64,000 nt of DNA from Rhizoclosmatium globosum. Lineage: Eukaryota; Chytridiomycota; Chytridiomycetes; Chytridiales; Chytriomycetaceae. The translations under genes and the position numbers were made by a program. Shown here in pieces: positions 32,792 through 42,620 of the stretch. Within the stretch, counting starts at the first letter, position 1, and each line of letters opens with the position of its first letter. Under the pieces are notes generated by a model, which did not search any database, had not been told where the DNA came from, and worked only from the letters and a program-made list of their open reading frames with translations. The stretch is from positions 1 to 64,000 of the forward strand of contig MCGO01000055.1 of NCBI GenBank assembly GCA_002104985.1, written 5' to 3'.

Positions 32792-34369
32792 TTAGAAAGC
32801 AAGAGCAAGAGCCAAGAATGAGGAGAAAATGATTCCAACTTTTTCAGAAGATGCTCCCTTGTAAATGTTGGAGTCAACTGGAGCGTCATAATCGGTTGAG
32901 CCTCCGTATGCAGTTGGAACAGCGTAACCAGTCTGAATAACGTAGCGAGTTGGAACAGCAGCGGTAGTAGTAGCAACAGTAGGAAGCTTAACCGAGGAAC
33001 CAGAAGACTGAACGCCAAAAGAGGCCTTCACAGTGGACTCAGATGAGCTGGAGAGAGTAGAAACAGCGGTGGAAGTTGGGGTGATTGTCGAAGTAGTTGT
33101 GGTTGGAATGAAAGCAGTTGCAGATGAGGCAGTACTAGTGGCTGTGGTGGACAAAACAGAAGCCTTGACATATGTTGACGTAAAAATCGAAGTCAACGTA
33201 GTAGAAGCAGAAGAGAATGTATAGGTTTCGGAAGTAGTGGTAGTCTGTATAAAGTTCTTGTCAAAGAAAACAAAGCTGGCAGAGCTTCCATCGCGGCGAG
33301 CATCAGGCTTGAAGGTGGAAATAGAAATGTGAAAGATTCCATCTGCAATGTCCAAATAACGGAAGATGACTGAGACGGGAACACTAAAGTAACGTTGGAA
33401 TCGGCCATTATAGTCAGTGACGTTTCCGCATACCACGCTGGAGTTTGTGAACACAAATTCACTAAGATGATTGACCGCGTTGAAAGCAGTGATACATCCG
33501 TCAGCGGGAGTTGTGAGGTTGGAGACTGGAAGAGACCCAAAGTCGTAACTAATGAGAGTCATATTGCGCACTATAACATCCCTATCAGCAAGGCGGTATT
33601 TGTAGACACAAGAGTTTTCGTCGGACTGAGCACCAGAGTCCGAGGTCACAATCACATCAAACTTGGAGTCAGAGATGGACACGTAAGTGACGGCCGATAT
33701 ATCAATGTTATAAGCGGCGGCAAAGACGGAAGTGTTCTCAATTCCATGGTAAAATTGGGGCTGTTCAAAAAAGTAGGAGATTGCAAAATTTTCAAGTGTC
33801 TCCACAGAGGAGTCGACGATTTTGGGAGCCTTTGATCCACAAACAGGGTTCTTGTAAGCCAACACGTATTGACCTTTAGCCTGAGTCGTGGTAGAGATCC
33901 AGGAGATCCAACAGACAGCGGTACCAGGACCACCGCGACGGACCTTGACACCGTTCTCATTGAGAAAATTAGGACTTGAGACTTTTGAGTTGGCGGCATT
34001 AAGCATGAACTGGGAATACACGCCTTCGACAAAGTGTGGTTGGGCGGCAACGTTTTCATCCTTGTTGTAAGTGAGGCCTACAGTGAACATAACCCGGATG
34101 GTTCTGTTGTAGACTGTGGTCAAACGGGAAATGAGATCAGATCCTCCATATGCTGCACTGGTGTTCGTAAAGGACATGTACGAGGCAAGAGGACCGTTTG
34201 CAATGCTGTCAACTGAGGGCGACGAGAAATTGGATGGAAGCGAAAAGGCCAAACAGGTCAACTGGTCGGGTGTTGGATCAACAGAAATTGGATATTCAAA
34301 ACCGTTACAGTCTGGCCAGGCCTGGATGTAGCGTTCGTATGTGCTCCCAATGAAGGTGAGGTTGGACAT
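32792..34369 (-). CDS. Family B copy 3: Cys-rich ectodomain, S/T stalk, GPI-like tail
   Basis: Single exon, 525 aa, the longest copy. It starts MSNLTFIGSTYERYIQAW and shares all landmarks with its neighbours (LTCLAFSLPSNF, GGSDLISRLTTVYNRT, NPVCGSKAPKIVD, NSCVYKY, TPADGCIT, RYFSVPV, FFDKNFI). The cysteine in AACGGSD is replaced by Tyr (AAYGGSD). The stalk is longer and differently composed than in copies 2 and 5, with an inserted segment rich in Ser/Thr/Ala. The tail ends NIYKGASSEKVGII and a hydrophobic run. The ATG is at the same alignment position as in the other copies, which supports the absence of a signal peptide. Confidence 0.8.
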   Translation of the reverse strand: MSNLTFIGSTYERYIQAWPDCNGFEYPISVDPTPDQLTCLAFSLPSNFSSPSVDSIANGPLASYMSFTNTSAAYGGSDLISRLTTVYNRTIRVMFTVGLTYNKDENVAAQPHFVEGVYSQFMLNAANSKVSSPNFLNENGVKVRRGGPGTAVCWISWISTTTQAKGQYVLAYKNPVCGSKAPKIVDSSVETLENFAISYFFEQPQFYHGIENTSVFAAAYNIDISAVTYVSISDSKFDVIVTSDSGAQSDENSCVYKYRLADRDVIVRNMTLISYDFGSLPVSNLTTPADGCITAFNAVNHLSEFVFTNSSVVCGNVTDYNGRFQRYFSVPVSVIFRYLDIADGIFHISISTFKPDARRDGSSASFVFFDKNFIQTTTTSETYTFSSASTTLTSIFTSTYVKASVLSTTATSTASSATAFIPTTTTSTITPTSTAVSTLSSSSESTVKASFGVQSSGSSVKLPTVATTTAAVPTRYVIQTGYAVPTAYGGSTDYDAPVDSNIYKGASSEKVGIIFSSFLALALAF

Positions 34370-34795
34370 TTTCTGTGACTTCTTTCATTTTTGAATGGGG
34401 AGAACGCAACTTTTGAGTGACAACTCCGGCATCTCCACTTCTCTTGTTCAGTCTTTGCTGCTCCTCATGGACAAAATGGCGGGTGCCTCCTGGTGTATGA
34501 CCTGTCTATATAGTCTCTATAAAAGAGCTTGGAGTCTACTCTTCTGCGTATTGTTGTCAGCGGACTATCACTGTAAATAAAGAGATCAAGCCCTGCCAAC
34601 GTGTGCCCAATCAACAATGAGCCCGACACCAAAATAGCTACTACATTATTGAAAGATATGATATTACTTATTCTTGAAGTTACGGATAATTGTCGGTTGA
34701 ACGAAACAAAAAACGCTCTCGACCCTGCAGAAATACCCCCTTCCAAACATCACTTAGGATCAGGCTCTATTTCCGTCTGAATGATTGATCAAAAT

Positions 34796-35038
34796 TTATA
34801 ACGAAGCCCCAAGCAGCACTTGTGTTTGTAAAGGACATGTACAAGGCAAGAGGACCCTGTCGTCATAGCCTAGCAGATAGGCAGGAATTTTGCAAATGCC
34901 CAAACAAGTAAATTGAATGGCTGCTGGATTTGCGAAGATTGACTTATAAACGGTACAGTCTGATTCTCTCTGGGGGTTAACTGTGATGTACTGTGAAGTA
35001 AGAACGAAAGGTGAACTTGTCTTTCCAATTATATTCAT
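34796..35038 (-). pseudogene. Family B fragment (N-terminal piece)
   Basis: About 80 codons starting at the ATG at 35038. Diverged versions of family B landmarks are visible: SQYITVNP, SDCTVYKS, AIQFTCLGICKIP. One frame change later, GPLALYMSFTNTSAAWG matches the corresponding segment of the intact copies. The rest of the gene is absent. It sits between intact copies 3 and 4 and is a relic of another duplication. Confidence 0.6.
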
Positions 35039-35116
35039 CTATTTCTAAAATGAAAAATAAAAGAAATTGGACCTATATAAAATGAATGAAGATTTAAGAT
35101 TTTTTACGAGACGTAT

Positions 35117-36592
35117 TTAGAGAGCAAAGACAAACGCAACAACCAAGGCAGAAACAATTCCAACCTTTCCAGCAGAAGCTCCCTTATAAATGTTGTTCGC
35201 AGCGGGAGCTCCATAAGCAGTTGGACCTCCATAGCCAGTTGGAGCACCGTAACCAGTTGGACCTCCGTAGCCGGTTGGAGCACCGTAACCAGTTGGAACA
35301 ACGTAACCAGTGGGGGTCGCAGCAGTTGTAGCTCCAGCAACAGCAGTGGTAGGAATAACAGAGGAACCAGAAGCGGTCTGGGCAGTTGTAGACTGAATGC
35401 TAGAAGAGGCCTTAACAGTGGATGAGCTGGCAAAAGTAGAAACGACAGTAGAAGTTGGGGCGATGGTTGAGGTGGTTGTGGTTGGAATAAATGACTTGTC
35501 AAAGAATACAAATGTGGCGGTGTTTCCATCACGACGTCTTTCTGGGCTGTCCTCGGACACAGTGATGTTGAAGATACCGTCAGCAATATCCAAGTAATGG
35601 AAACTGAAGGAAATGGGGACACTGAAGTAGCGTCCCAAACGGGCACGTCCATCAGTGGGGGATCCACAAGCATCGCTCAGGTTGGCAAACGTGTAAACAC
35701 CAAGATTTGTTGTGTTGAATTCAGAGATACATCCGTCCGCCGGAGTAGTGAGATTGCTGACTGGCAAAGAACCCAAGTCGTAGCTTTGAAGAGTAAAGTC
35801 GCGAACAGTGACGGATCTGTCGGCAGCCAAGTATTCATAAACACAAGAGTTATCAGCAGTAGGAGAGGAGACGTCAGAGGTCACGAAAAGATCAAACTTG
35901 CTGTCTGAAACAGACTTGACGATGATTGAGGTATTCTTCAGGCCATAAGCATCAGACAAAACAGAGGTTGGTTCTCCCATGAAGGAAACAACGGCACCAG
36001 TTGAATAATAGGCAACAGCAAGAAGCTCACGGGTTTGAGTAGAGTTGTCAATGAGCTTTGGAGCGTTGACTCCGCAGATTGGATTCTTATATGCCAAGAC
36101 GTAGTCCGATACGATCTGAGTGGCAGTAGAAATCCAGTTAATGTTACAGGATGAGCTTCCAGGGCCTCCACGACGAATTGGCCCTGCAGCTGGTTTTATA
36201 ACGTTGCTCGAGTTGGTGGAGTCAACCCAGAATTCAATGCTGATCGACTCAATGAAGTGTGCACTAGTGCCAGTGTTGTTGGACAGAAGATCCAAGAAGA
36301 ACGGGGCAGCTTGTGATACGTTGCGGCCATACACGTCCTGCCAACGGGACACGATATCTGATCCTTTACAGGCATCACTCTGGTCCGTGAAGGTGAGGAA
36401 CGAGTAGAAGGCAGAGTTTGGGCTGGAGTCATAGGCTGGAGCAGTGAAATTGGAGGGAAGAGTAAATTCCAAACACTTGAGCTTGGAAGCACTTGGATCA
36501 GCAGGTGGTGTATCTCCGCCTGAACAGTCTGGCTGGCCCTGAACGAATCGCTCAAAGTGGCTGCCGATAAAGGTGAGGTTATTTGGGGCCAT
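35117..36592 (-). CDS. Family B copy 4: Cys-rich ectodomain, S/T stalk, GPI-like tail
   Basis: Single exon, 491 aa from the ATG at 36592. Begins MAPNNLTFIGSHFERFVQG, then LKCLEFTLPSNF, DACKGSDIVSRWQDVYG, NPICGVNAPKLID, NSCVYEY, TPADGCIS, RYFSVPI and FDKSFIPTTTTSTIAPTS. The tail has the clearest hexapeptide array in the family, alternating PTGYGAP and PTGYGGP, before AANNIYKGASAGKVGIV and a hydrophobic end. The 20 bases before the ATG (AAGTTGATCAAAACAC) are shared with copy 5, so the two are a late duplicate pair in their 5' half. Secretion would need a non-classical route or an unseen upstream exon. Confidence 0.8.
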   Translation of the reverse strand: MAPNNLTFIGSHFERFVQGQPDCSGGDTPPADPSASKLKCLEFTLPSNFTAPAYDSSPNSAFYSFLTFTDQSDACKGSDIVSRWQDVYGRNVSQAAPFFLDLLSNNTGTSAHFIESISIEFWVDSTNSSNVIKPAAGPIRRGGPGSSSCNINWISTATQIVSDYVLAYKNPICGVNAPKLIDNSTQTRELLAVAYYSTGAVVSFMGEPTSVLSDAYGLKNTSIIVKSVSDSKFDLFVTSDVSSPTADNSCVYEYLAADRSVTVRDFTLQSYDLGSLPVSNLTTPADGCISEFNTTNLGVYTFANLSDACGSPTDGRARLGRYFSVPISFSFHYLDIADGIFNITVSEDSPERRRDGNTATFVFFDKSFIPTTTTSTIAPTSTVVSTFASSSTVKASSSIQSTTAQTASGSSVIPTTAVAGATTAATPTGYVVPTGYGAPTGYGGPTGYGAPTGYGGPTAYGAPAANNIYKGASAGKVGIVSALVVAFVFAL

Positions 36593-36950
36593 TCGTGTTT
36601 TGATCAACTTTTTCCAGTTGTTTCTTGGCGTTTCGAAAGGTCAACAATTTCACTCCCCTCACATCCTCCATCTCCAAAAAATTGTATCACTTGTTTCACG
36701 ATGCGACTTGCAGAGCATCAGACTAAGACTGACTTTCTAACTTCCCGCTTATGTTGGGTCATTCAAAGATTGAAGGGGCGGACATCAGTGCTGCGATATT
36801 GATTGATATGATTGCACAAGCCCACCGACAATCACAATTAAGAGTAAACCACAAACTTGAACATTTCACATTCTTTCTCTGTTGCTTCAGTTTGCTTTGC
36901 ATCGCTTTTGAATGCGAAATGCAGTGTGAAGCGTTGGACAGATTTGAAAT
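36593..36950. other. Upstream region of family B copy 4
   Basis: Leader and promoter region of copy 4 on the minus strand. No gene seen in these 360 bases. Confidence 0.4.
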
Positions 36951-36962
36951 TGGCTGACGTAT

Positions 36963-37416
36963 CCTCAAGCAATGATCGAACAACTCTTGAAGCAAAATGC
37001 TGAATTCAAGTCTTCAAAGTCCGAAACAACTGGATGTGTTTTTCCAAACGAATAGGCTTAAGTTTATCCGTTTTAATTCCTGAAACTCTGAAGTATTAAC
37101 AGACAGAGCTTAACATAACAGCCGCTAAAGACTTTCAGACATCTCGACGTGACGATGTGTTTGCGAATCCATTTGATAACCTGGTATGTATTTATTTTTT
37201 TCGTTTCTTTATCACCTTCCTGACCCAACCCGTGTAGCTCTCTGATGATGGCCAAGATATGGCGCCAGGTCAGGACGACTTTGGTTCATTTGACCCGGAG
37301 GAAACTCATATAGGACGGGCAAAAACAGTGTATCTCCACTTTATTCATCTACTTCTAATAAACGTTGGGGATGAAATCAAAGAAAAGGAAGGTTTAAACT
37401 ACCACAACCAACTTTA
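36963..37416 (+). pseudogene. Three-exon remnant of an unrecognised gene
   Basis: Coding-like pieces join through plausible introns: an exon around 36963-37037 (AMIEQLLKQNAEFKSSKSE), a second around 37108-37183 (DFQTSRRDDVFANPFDNL, donor GTATGT) and a third from 37237 (DDGQDMAPGQDDFGSFDP). The frame then runs to a stop at 37416, overlapping the stop of family B copy 5. No N-terminal part is found upstream. The sequence is acidic and protein-like but I cannot name it. It resembles the 3' end of a gene whose 5' part was removed when the family B cluster expanded. Confidence 0.35.
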
Positions 37417-38862
37417 GAAAGCAAAGACGAAAGCGGCGACCAAGGCAGAGACAATTCCAACCTTACCAGCCGAAGCTCCCTTGTAAAGGTTGTTGCCAGC
37501 TGGAGCACCGTACGCGACTGTTGGAGCTCCATAGGCAGCTGGTGCGGCATAAACAGTTGGGGCAGCGTAGCCAGTTGGGACAGCGTCAGCGACAGTAGTG
37601 GTGGCAACAACAGCGGAGCCAGAAGCACTCTGGGAAGCAGAAGCCTTGGCACTGGCCGACTGGCTGACAGTGGAAGAGCTCGCAAAAGTAGATACGGCAG
37701 TGGAAGTTGGGGCGATGGTCGAGGTGGTTGTGGTTGGAATAAACGACTTGTCAAAGAATACAAAGGTAGCGGCATTTCCATCACGACGTCTGTCTGGGCT
37801 GTCCTCGGACACAGTGATGTTGAAGATACCGTCAGCAACGTCCAAGTAACGGAAATCCAAGGCAATGGGGACACTGAAGTAGCGTCCAAAACGTTCAATT
37901 CCATTATCCGTGGCTCCACAGGCGCTGCTGTCATTGGTGAAGATGAACGAAAAAAGTCTTGATGTGGTGAACTCAGAAATACAACCGTCCGCAGGAGTGG
38001 TTTCGTTGCTGAGTGGCAAAGAACCCAAGTCGTAGCTTTGAAGAGTAAAGTTGCGAAGAACGGCGGATCTGTCTGTGGCAAGGTATGTGTACACACAAGA
38101 GTTGTCTGCAGATGGAGAAGAAGCGTCTGAAGTGACAGAAAGGGAGAACTTTCTATCGTCGATTGACTTGAAGATGATGGAGGAGTTCGTCAGACCATAA
38201 GCGTCCGACAAGGCTTTAAGTGGCTTGGTCCAGAAGCCAACACCGTAATTACGAGAGTATTCGGCAAGAGAAACATCCTCGCGAGTTTGAGTCGAGTTGT
38301 CAACAATTTTGGGGGCCTCTGGTCCACAGATTGGGTTCTTGTAATCCAAGATGTACTGTCCCTCGAATTGAACCACAGAGGAAGCCCAGAGAATGTTACA
38401 GTTAGATGTTGTTGGGCCTCCACGACGCTCAGGTGCAGGGGGTTTAGGTGGTTTGACACTCGAGGAGTTGGTAGCATCAAGCCAAAATCCGATACTGATC
38501 GAGTTGATGAAGTGAGCATCCGTTGGAACAGCTTCCGTGTTGTTGTACTGGACACTAAGGAAGATAGGAGTATTGACAGTGATGTTGCGTGCGTACACAT
38601 CTTGCAAGCGAGAAGCAAGGTCAGAGCCCTTGCAGTTGTTGCTGTTGTCCGTGAAGGAGAAGTAGGAGAAGAATGGATCAGTTGGTGTATTGGCCTCATT
38701 GAGTTGAGCAGAGAAGTTTGATGGAAGAGTGAATTCCAAACACTTGAGCTTGTCGGCACTTGGATCACTGACGGGAGTGTCTCCACCGACACAGTCTGGG
38801 TTACCCGCAACGAAGCGCTCAAAGTGGCTGCCAGCAAAGGTGAGGTTTCTTTGGAGTCCCAT
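37414..38862 (-). CDS. Family B copy 5: Cys-rich ectodomain, S/T stalk, GPI-like tail
   Basis: Single exon, 482 aa from the ATG at 38862. Begins MGLQRNLTFAGSHFERFVAG; landmarks LKCLEFTLPSNF, NNCKGSDLASRLQDVYA, NPICGPEAPKIVD, NSCVYTY, TPADGCIS, RYFSVPI. The ectodomain is closest to copy 4, but from FDKSFIPTTTTST to the tail the sequence is nearly identical to copy 2, over 6 kb away with two copies between. This points to gene conversion or unequal exchange limited to the stalk and tail. The C-terminus ends NNLYKGASAGKVGIV and a hydrophobic run. Confidence 0.8.
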   Translation of the reverse strand: MGLQRNLTFAGSHFERFVAGNPDCVGGDTPVSDPSADKLKCLEFTLPSNFSAQLNEANTPTDPFFSYFSFTDNSNNCKGSDLASRLQDVYARNITVNTPIFLSVQYNNTEAVPTDAHFINSISIGFWLDATNSSSVKPPKPPAPERRGGPTTSNCNILWASSVVQFEGQYILDYKNPICGPEAPKIVDNSTQTREDVSLAEYSRNYGVGFWTKPLKALSDAYGLTNSSIIFKSIDDRKFSLSVTSDASSPSADNSCVYTYLATDRSAVLRNFTLQSYDLGSLPLSNETTPADGCISEFTTSRLFSFIFTNDSSACGATDNGIERFGRYFSVPIALDFRYLDVADGIFNITVSEDSPDRRRDGNAATFVFFDKSFIPTTTTSTIAPTSTAVSTFASSSTVSQSASAKASASQSASGSAVVATTTVADAVPTGYAAPTVYAAPAAYGAPTVAYGAPAGNNLYKGASAGKVGIVSALVAAFVFAF

Positions 38863-39109
38863 TTGTGTTTTGATCAACTTTTTTAGGGATTAGGAGGGGG
38901 TGATGGACAACGGGAGGAAAATTTTGGGGGTGCCAACACAGGGGGTTGACACGTCTCATGTACAATAAAGACCGATACACAATACATATCATTGAAACCG
39001 CCGCACCTGCCGGTCGACCAGAGTGTCGCCACCAAACTGGCAAAGTTTGATGGCGGTGGCTTGAGAATTGAGGGCCACAGACGAGTTGGAACCAACTGTC
39101 GGACGCCTT

Positions 39110-39225
39110 CGCAAAAAAGTCGTCCATCACTTTGAGGGGCAGGGCAAAAAGTTATGAGGTGCTTAATCGATTAATTAGGCACCTCAACCCCCCAAAAGTG
39201 ACGAACGACTTTTCTGACCAACCCA
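39110..39225. repeat. Imperfect palindrome, MITE-like
   Basis: A core inverted repeat GAGGTGC ... GCACCTC (39156-39185) surrounds TTAATCGATTAA. The flanks continue the symmetry: AAAGTCGTCCATCACTTT on the left matches the complement of AAAGTGACGAACGACTTT on the right. The whole is about 115 bases. No protein is encoded. It could be a miniature inverted-repeat element or a transcription terminator hairpin. Confidence 0.5.
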
Positions 39226-39332
39226 AAACAACCCACCAAACAACCACCACACATCAACACATACACCTGTACAATGAAAATAAAGACATTCAATACTTAA
39301 ATAGGCCTTGTTTTCACTTATAGGGGTAAAAC

Positions 39333-39359
39333 AGACGACGTGTTTTCGAGAAGTCGTCT
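39333..39359. repeat. Short hairpin AGACGAC...GTCGTCT
   Basis: A 7-bp perfect stem (AGACGAC / GTCGTCT) with a 13-base loop. The arms share the AGTCGT core with the palindrome 150 bases upstream, so both may belong to one element. Confidence 0.4.
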
Positions 39360-39648
39360 ATAAATAACGTTCATTATCGCGAATCAAATTGTTATATCTA
39401 TTTATTACTCTAAGCTGTGGAAACCTTATGGAAATGACAATAGCTAATGGTTTCTGCGGCTTGCCGCCTTCCTCACCTCCCCCTGTTTCCAACTGAAGCA
39501 CTTACTTGAAACACAGATCCGTAGTGTATAGATTCACTCTTGAAGGGTTCTTTTTACAAATTCTGGCGTTGTGCACATTTATCAACATTGAAACGAACTT
39601 TACTTCGACTCCAAAATAAATGAAGAAAACACCATGAAAAAGATACAA

Positions 39649-40663
39649 CTAAATAGGGTTTCCACTTGCTTCAAACGTAGCTCGTGCAAACTGAAACCAT
39701 CCTAATCCCATGAGAATAGCATCGCAAACGTCATGAATGTTGAGGATTTCGAGGGCAGCATTGTCGATCGCCAAACCACCTTCTTCACGCAGCGACTCCA
39801 CCCGACGGACAGCATTCCCCTTCTTGATCAATCGAATAGCAGCGGCTTTGGAAAGATCATTTGTGGTCTTAATTGCAGCCTGTAAAACAACCCAGTAAGA
39901 GAGAAATATTGAAATAAAATGCATTTGACGTTACCTTCTGAGCCGACGTTGCTTCCAAATCGAATAGAGCAGAGATTTTCAAAGGATCGACACTTTCAAC
40001 CACGTCATCGTGCCGTCCACCATAGGCCAACTTGTCGGCCACTAAAACTCCAATAAGAAGAAGCGCGCAATCGTAGTTCCCTTGAATACCCGGTGGAATA
40101 CCAAAGTGCTGACGCCTGAGAGAAGCAGATTCCACCAAACAAACACGTTGGAAGTGGCGGTACTCGCGAGGAAGCTGGCTCCAAGCGTTGGCAATCATAA
40201 GCTTGACTTTTGTCGCGAAAATACTGTGGGTACGACTGGGGCCAAAGTGCTCAACACCTGATGCAACAAGAGTGAATGGCGACGACTCGGCAGTGATGCG
40301 CATACGGAGAGGAGGGACGAACAGAAGACACCATGCCGCCGCAATAGAGCCAGGGTCCGAGGCAAAGAGGACCAGTCCATCTTGAGTACGGCGAATCCGA
40401 TCGTTCAGTTCGTCTTTGCGAAGCTCGAGGCTCTGCACCAGGACGTCCTTAGAGCCACCAGAATACGTCAAGCCTTGGTTCTTGCAATGCTGGTCAAGCT
40501 GGGCTTTGGTCATGGTAGTCGAGAAGGTTGTGGTGGCGGTAGTTGGAGCGAGTGGAACTTGAACGACAGGCGGGGCAAACGGAACCTGGAGAACAATGTC
40601 CGTGGCCGTCAAGTCGAATTCAGAGTCGCTGAAGTTGGAGATTGAGTCGGAGTCGTCCTGCAT
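39649..40663 (-). CDS. Mitochondrial Holliday-junction resolvase, Ydc2/Cce1 family
   Basis: Resolves recombination junctions in mitochondrial DNA, needed for mtDNA segregation. Exons 40663-39935 and 39879-39649 give 319 aa. An acidic N-terminus is followed by a SAP-type DNA-binding helix pair (MTKAQLDQHCKNQGLTYSGG, about residues 55-85) and the RNase H-like core: VLFASDPGSIAAAWCL carries the first catalytic Asp, VCLVESASLRRQ the Glu, and IHDVCDAILMGLGWFQF near the C-terminus the last Asp pair, matching the order and spacing in S. pombe Ydc2. The usual IDxGxKN motif is diverged here (SDPGSIA). I chose the ATG at 40663; the frame upstream has no ATG. Confidence 0.75.
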
Positions 40664-41606
40664 TCGTGATTGAGTTTCGTGAGAGAGTACTTTCCAAAAC
40701 CAACTCACCTCTTATAGGCCTCCGTCGACGCTTCTGAAACCGGTGGCTGGCTGCAGGCTGAAACAAGAGCTGATGCGCTGAAACGGGATCAGTTTCAGTT
40801 GGGTGGAGAGAGAGGGAAGGGACTTACAGCGCGGTGTGTGTCAGTGACACTCCATAATACTCCCATTTCACGCATGGAACCGCCGGATTTCGATCGTAAT
40901 AGTTTCGTGATTGCTAGTAGAAGCAACAGGATGGTGGGGCGAAGCGGTGCAGCGAGGTTGGTGCGGTGGTGTGAAGGTGTTCAGTGGCGAACGACTTTTT
41001 TTCTTGCCCCTCTGCACACGGGTGTCCATCCACCCAAAGAATTTGAATGAGGGCATGGATGAAAGCAAACAGACGTTGTTGTCTTGCATCTCCAGAAAAT
41101 TTTCGATCTCCTCTCCTTCCATGTTTCATATTGCTCCAAGTTTTCAAGTAACTGAGGCGGAGTAAGTAGATTCGTCTGGAACAATATGCTTCCTTACCTG
41201 TCCTCCCAGTTTGAAGTCAATGATACACTGCTGTGAACGGGGGCAATTAATGAAAGTACACAAGCCCACCGACAAATGCGTGCACAAGCCAACCGACAGT
41301 GTCTCTCTGGACCTCCTCCAACTTGAACAGCATTAACTTACTTCATTACTGCTTTCAACACATTGTGATTTTAGGCGTTGCGATCTGTGAGCTTGCTATC
41401 CACTTCTGATAGTAGTTAAAAAAAAAGTGCTGACGTATCCAATGAAACGACATTGGAACTTCAGTCATCACTTCAAAATAATAACTGTCAGAGTTTTTTT
41501 CATTTTATTCTATCTAAAACGAACGACGGCAACAATTGAACAATATGTGAGGAAACTAAATGAGGGGAAACTAAATGAGTGAAACCTTGAACCGCCGTAA
41601 CTAACA
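40664..41606. other. Intergenic, no gene seen
   Basis: About 940 bases between the resolvase start and family B copy 6. Several short open frames exist on both strands but none has an ATG plus family signal. Confidence 0.5.
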
Positions 41607-42620
41607 TTAGAAAGAAAAGACAAGGGCGGTAACCAAGGCGGAAACAATTCCAATCTTTCCAGCGGAGGCACCCTTATAAATGTTGTTGGCGGCTGGGGCT
41701 CCGTATGCAGTTGGGCCGTTGTAAGCAGGTTGAGCGACGTAACCAGTTGGGGCAGCATAGCCAGTTGGGACAGCGTCAACGAAAGTAGCTGCGGAAGTAG
41801 TAGTGGCAATGGAAGAAGACAAACTACTGACAGCAGAAGTGGTAGTGGTAGTGGTAGTGGTAATGGTAGTGGATTTCGTGGTAGAAGTAGATGAGGTCGA
41901 AGTGGACGAGGTCAAGGTCGTAGATGAGGTTGTGGTGCTGGTTGTGGTTGAGAAAGCCAAGTCGGCATAGTGGAAAACCGCGGTGGTTGGATCGCGACGG
42001 CCATTGGCAGGTGGGATATTGACAGTGATATTGAAGAATCCATCGGCGACGTCCAAATAATAGAATGAAGTTAAGGACTTGCCAAAGTAGCGGGAGAAAC
42101 GTGAACTTGGTTCAGTATCTCCACAAAATGTGGAAGTGTTAGTGAAGAGGAATGGTCCAGTCTCAGTGGATCCCTTCGTAATACAGCCGTCTTCGATGGT
42201 TGTGTTTGGTAAGAGCGGAGTTCCACCAAGATCGTATTTCACAAGAGTGAAATCACGGACCGCTGCAAAACGGTCTCCAACAAGGTACTCATAAACGCAA
42301 GAGTTTTCGGCAGAGGGGGAAGCAGGATTGGATGTGACGGTGATTGAAAACGTCTTCGCTGAAAGCTTCTGGAGCAAAACTGCAGATGGGTCAACGCCGA
42401 AAAGAGAAGAAAACAATGTTGTGTAGTTGCTTGCGCCAAAGTACACTTCTTGCGCGGGGGTCACATCGGCAAAAACGTACTTTTGACGGTTAAGTGACGA
42501 GTCGTCCAGAATAACGGGGGCCTTGGATCCACACACTGGATTATTGTAGGCAACAATGTAGTTAACTGGAAAAAGAGTCACAGATGACACCCACAGAACG
42601 CTACACGTGGCTTGGATGGT
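41607..42620 (-). pseudogene. Family B copy 6, N-terminally truncated
   Basis: Open from about 42620 to the stop at 41607. It enters the family B alignment in the middle of the ectodomain (TCSVLWVSSVTLFPVNYIV, then NPVCGSKAPVILD, NSCVYEY, RYFGKSL), and lacks the first 170 residues. Stalk (TSSTTLTSSTSTSSTSTT) and tail (AANNIYKGASAGKIGIV, hydrophobic end) are intact. At its broken end the sequence changes to a family A propeller piece on the other strand. No start codon supports expression of a full protein. Confidence 0.75.

Larger units (their letters stand above)
38863..39648. other. Intergenic with palindromic elements
   Basis: No gene seen. It holds the promoter side of family B copy 5 and two inverted repeats listed separately. 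The open frames here are short and lack family signal. Confidence 0.5.

Noticed and set aside
30927..38862. Long open frames antisense to and in alternative frames of the family B genes
   Set aside because: They are composition shadows of the Ser/Thr-rich repeats; they carry no motifs and overlap intact coding frames.
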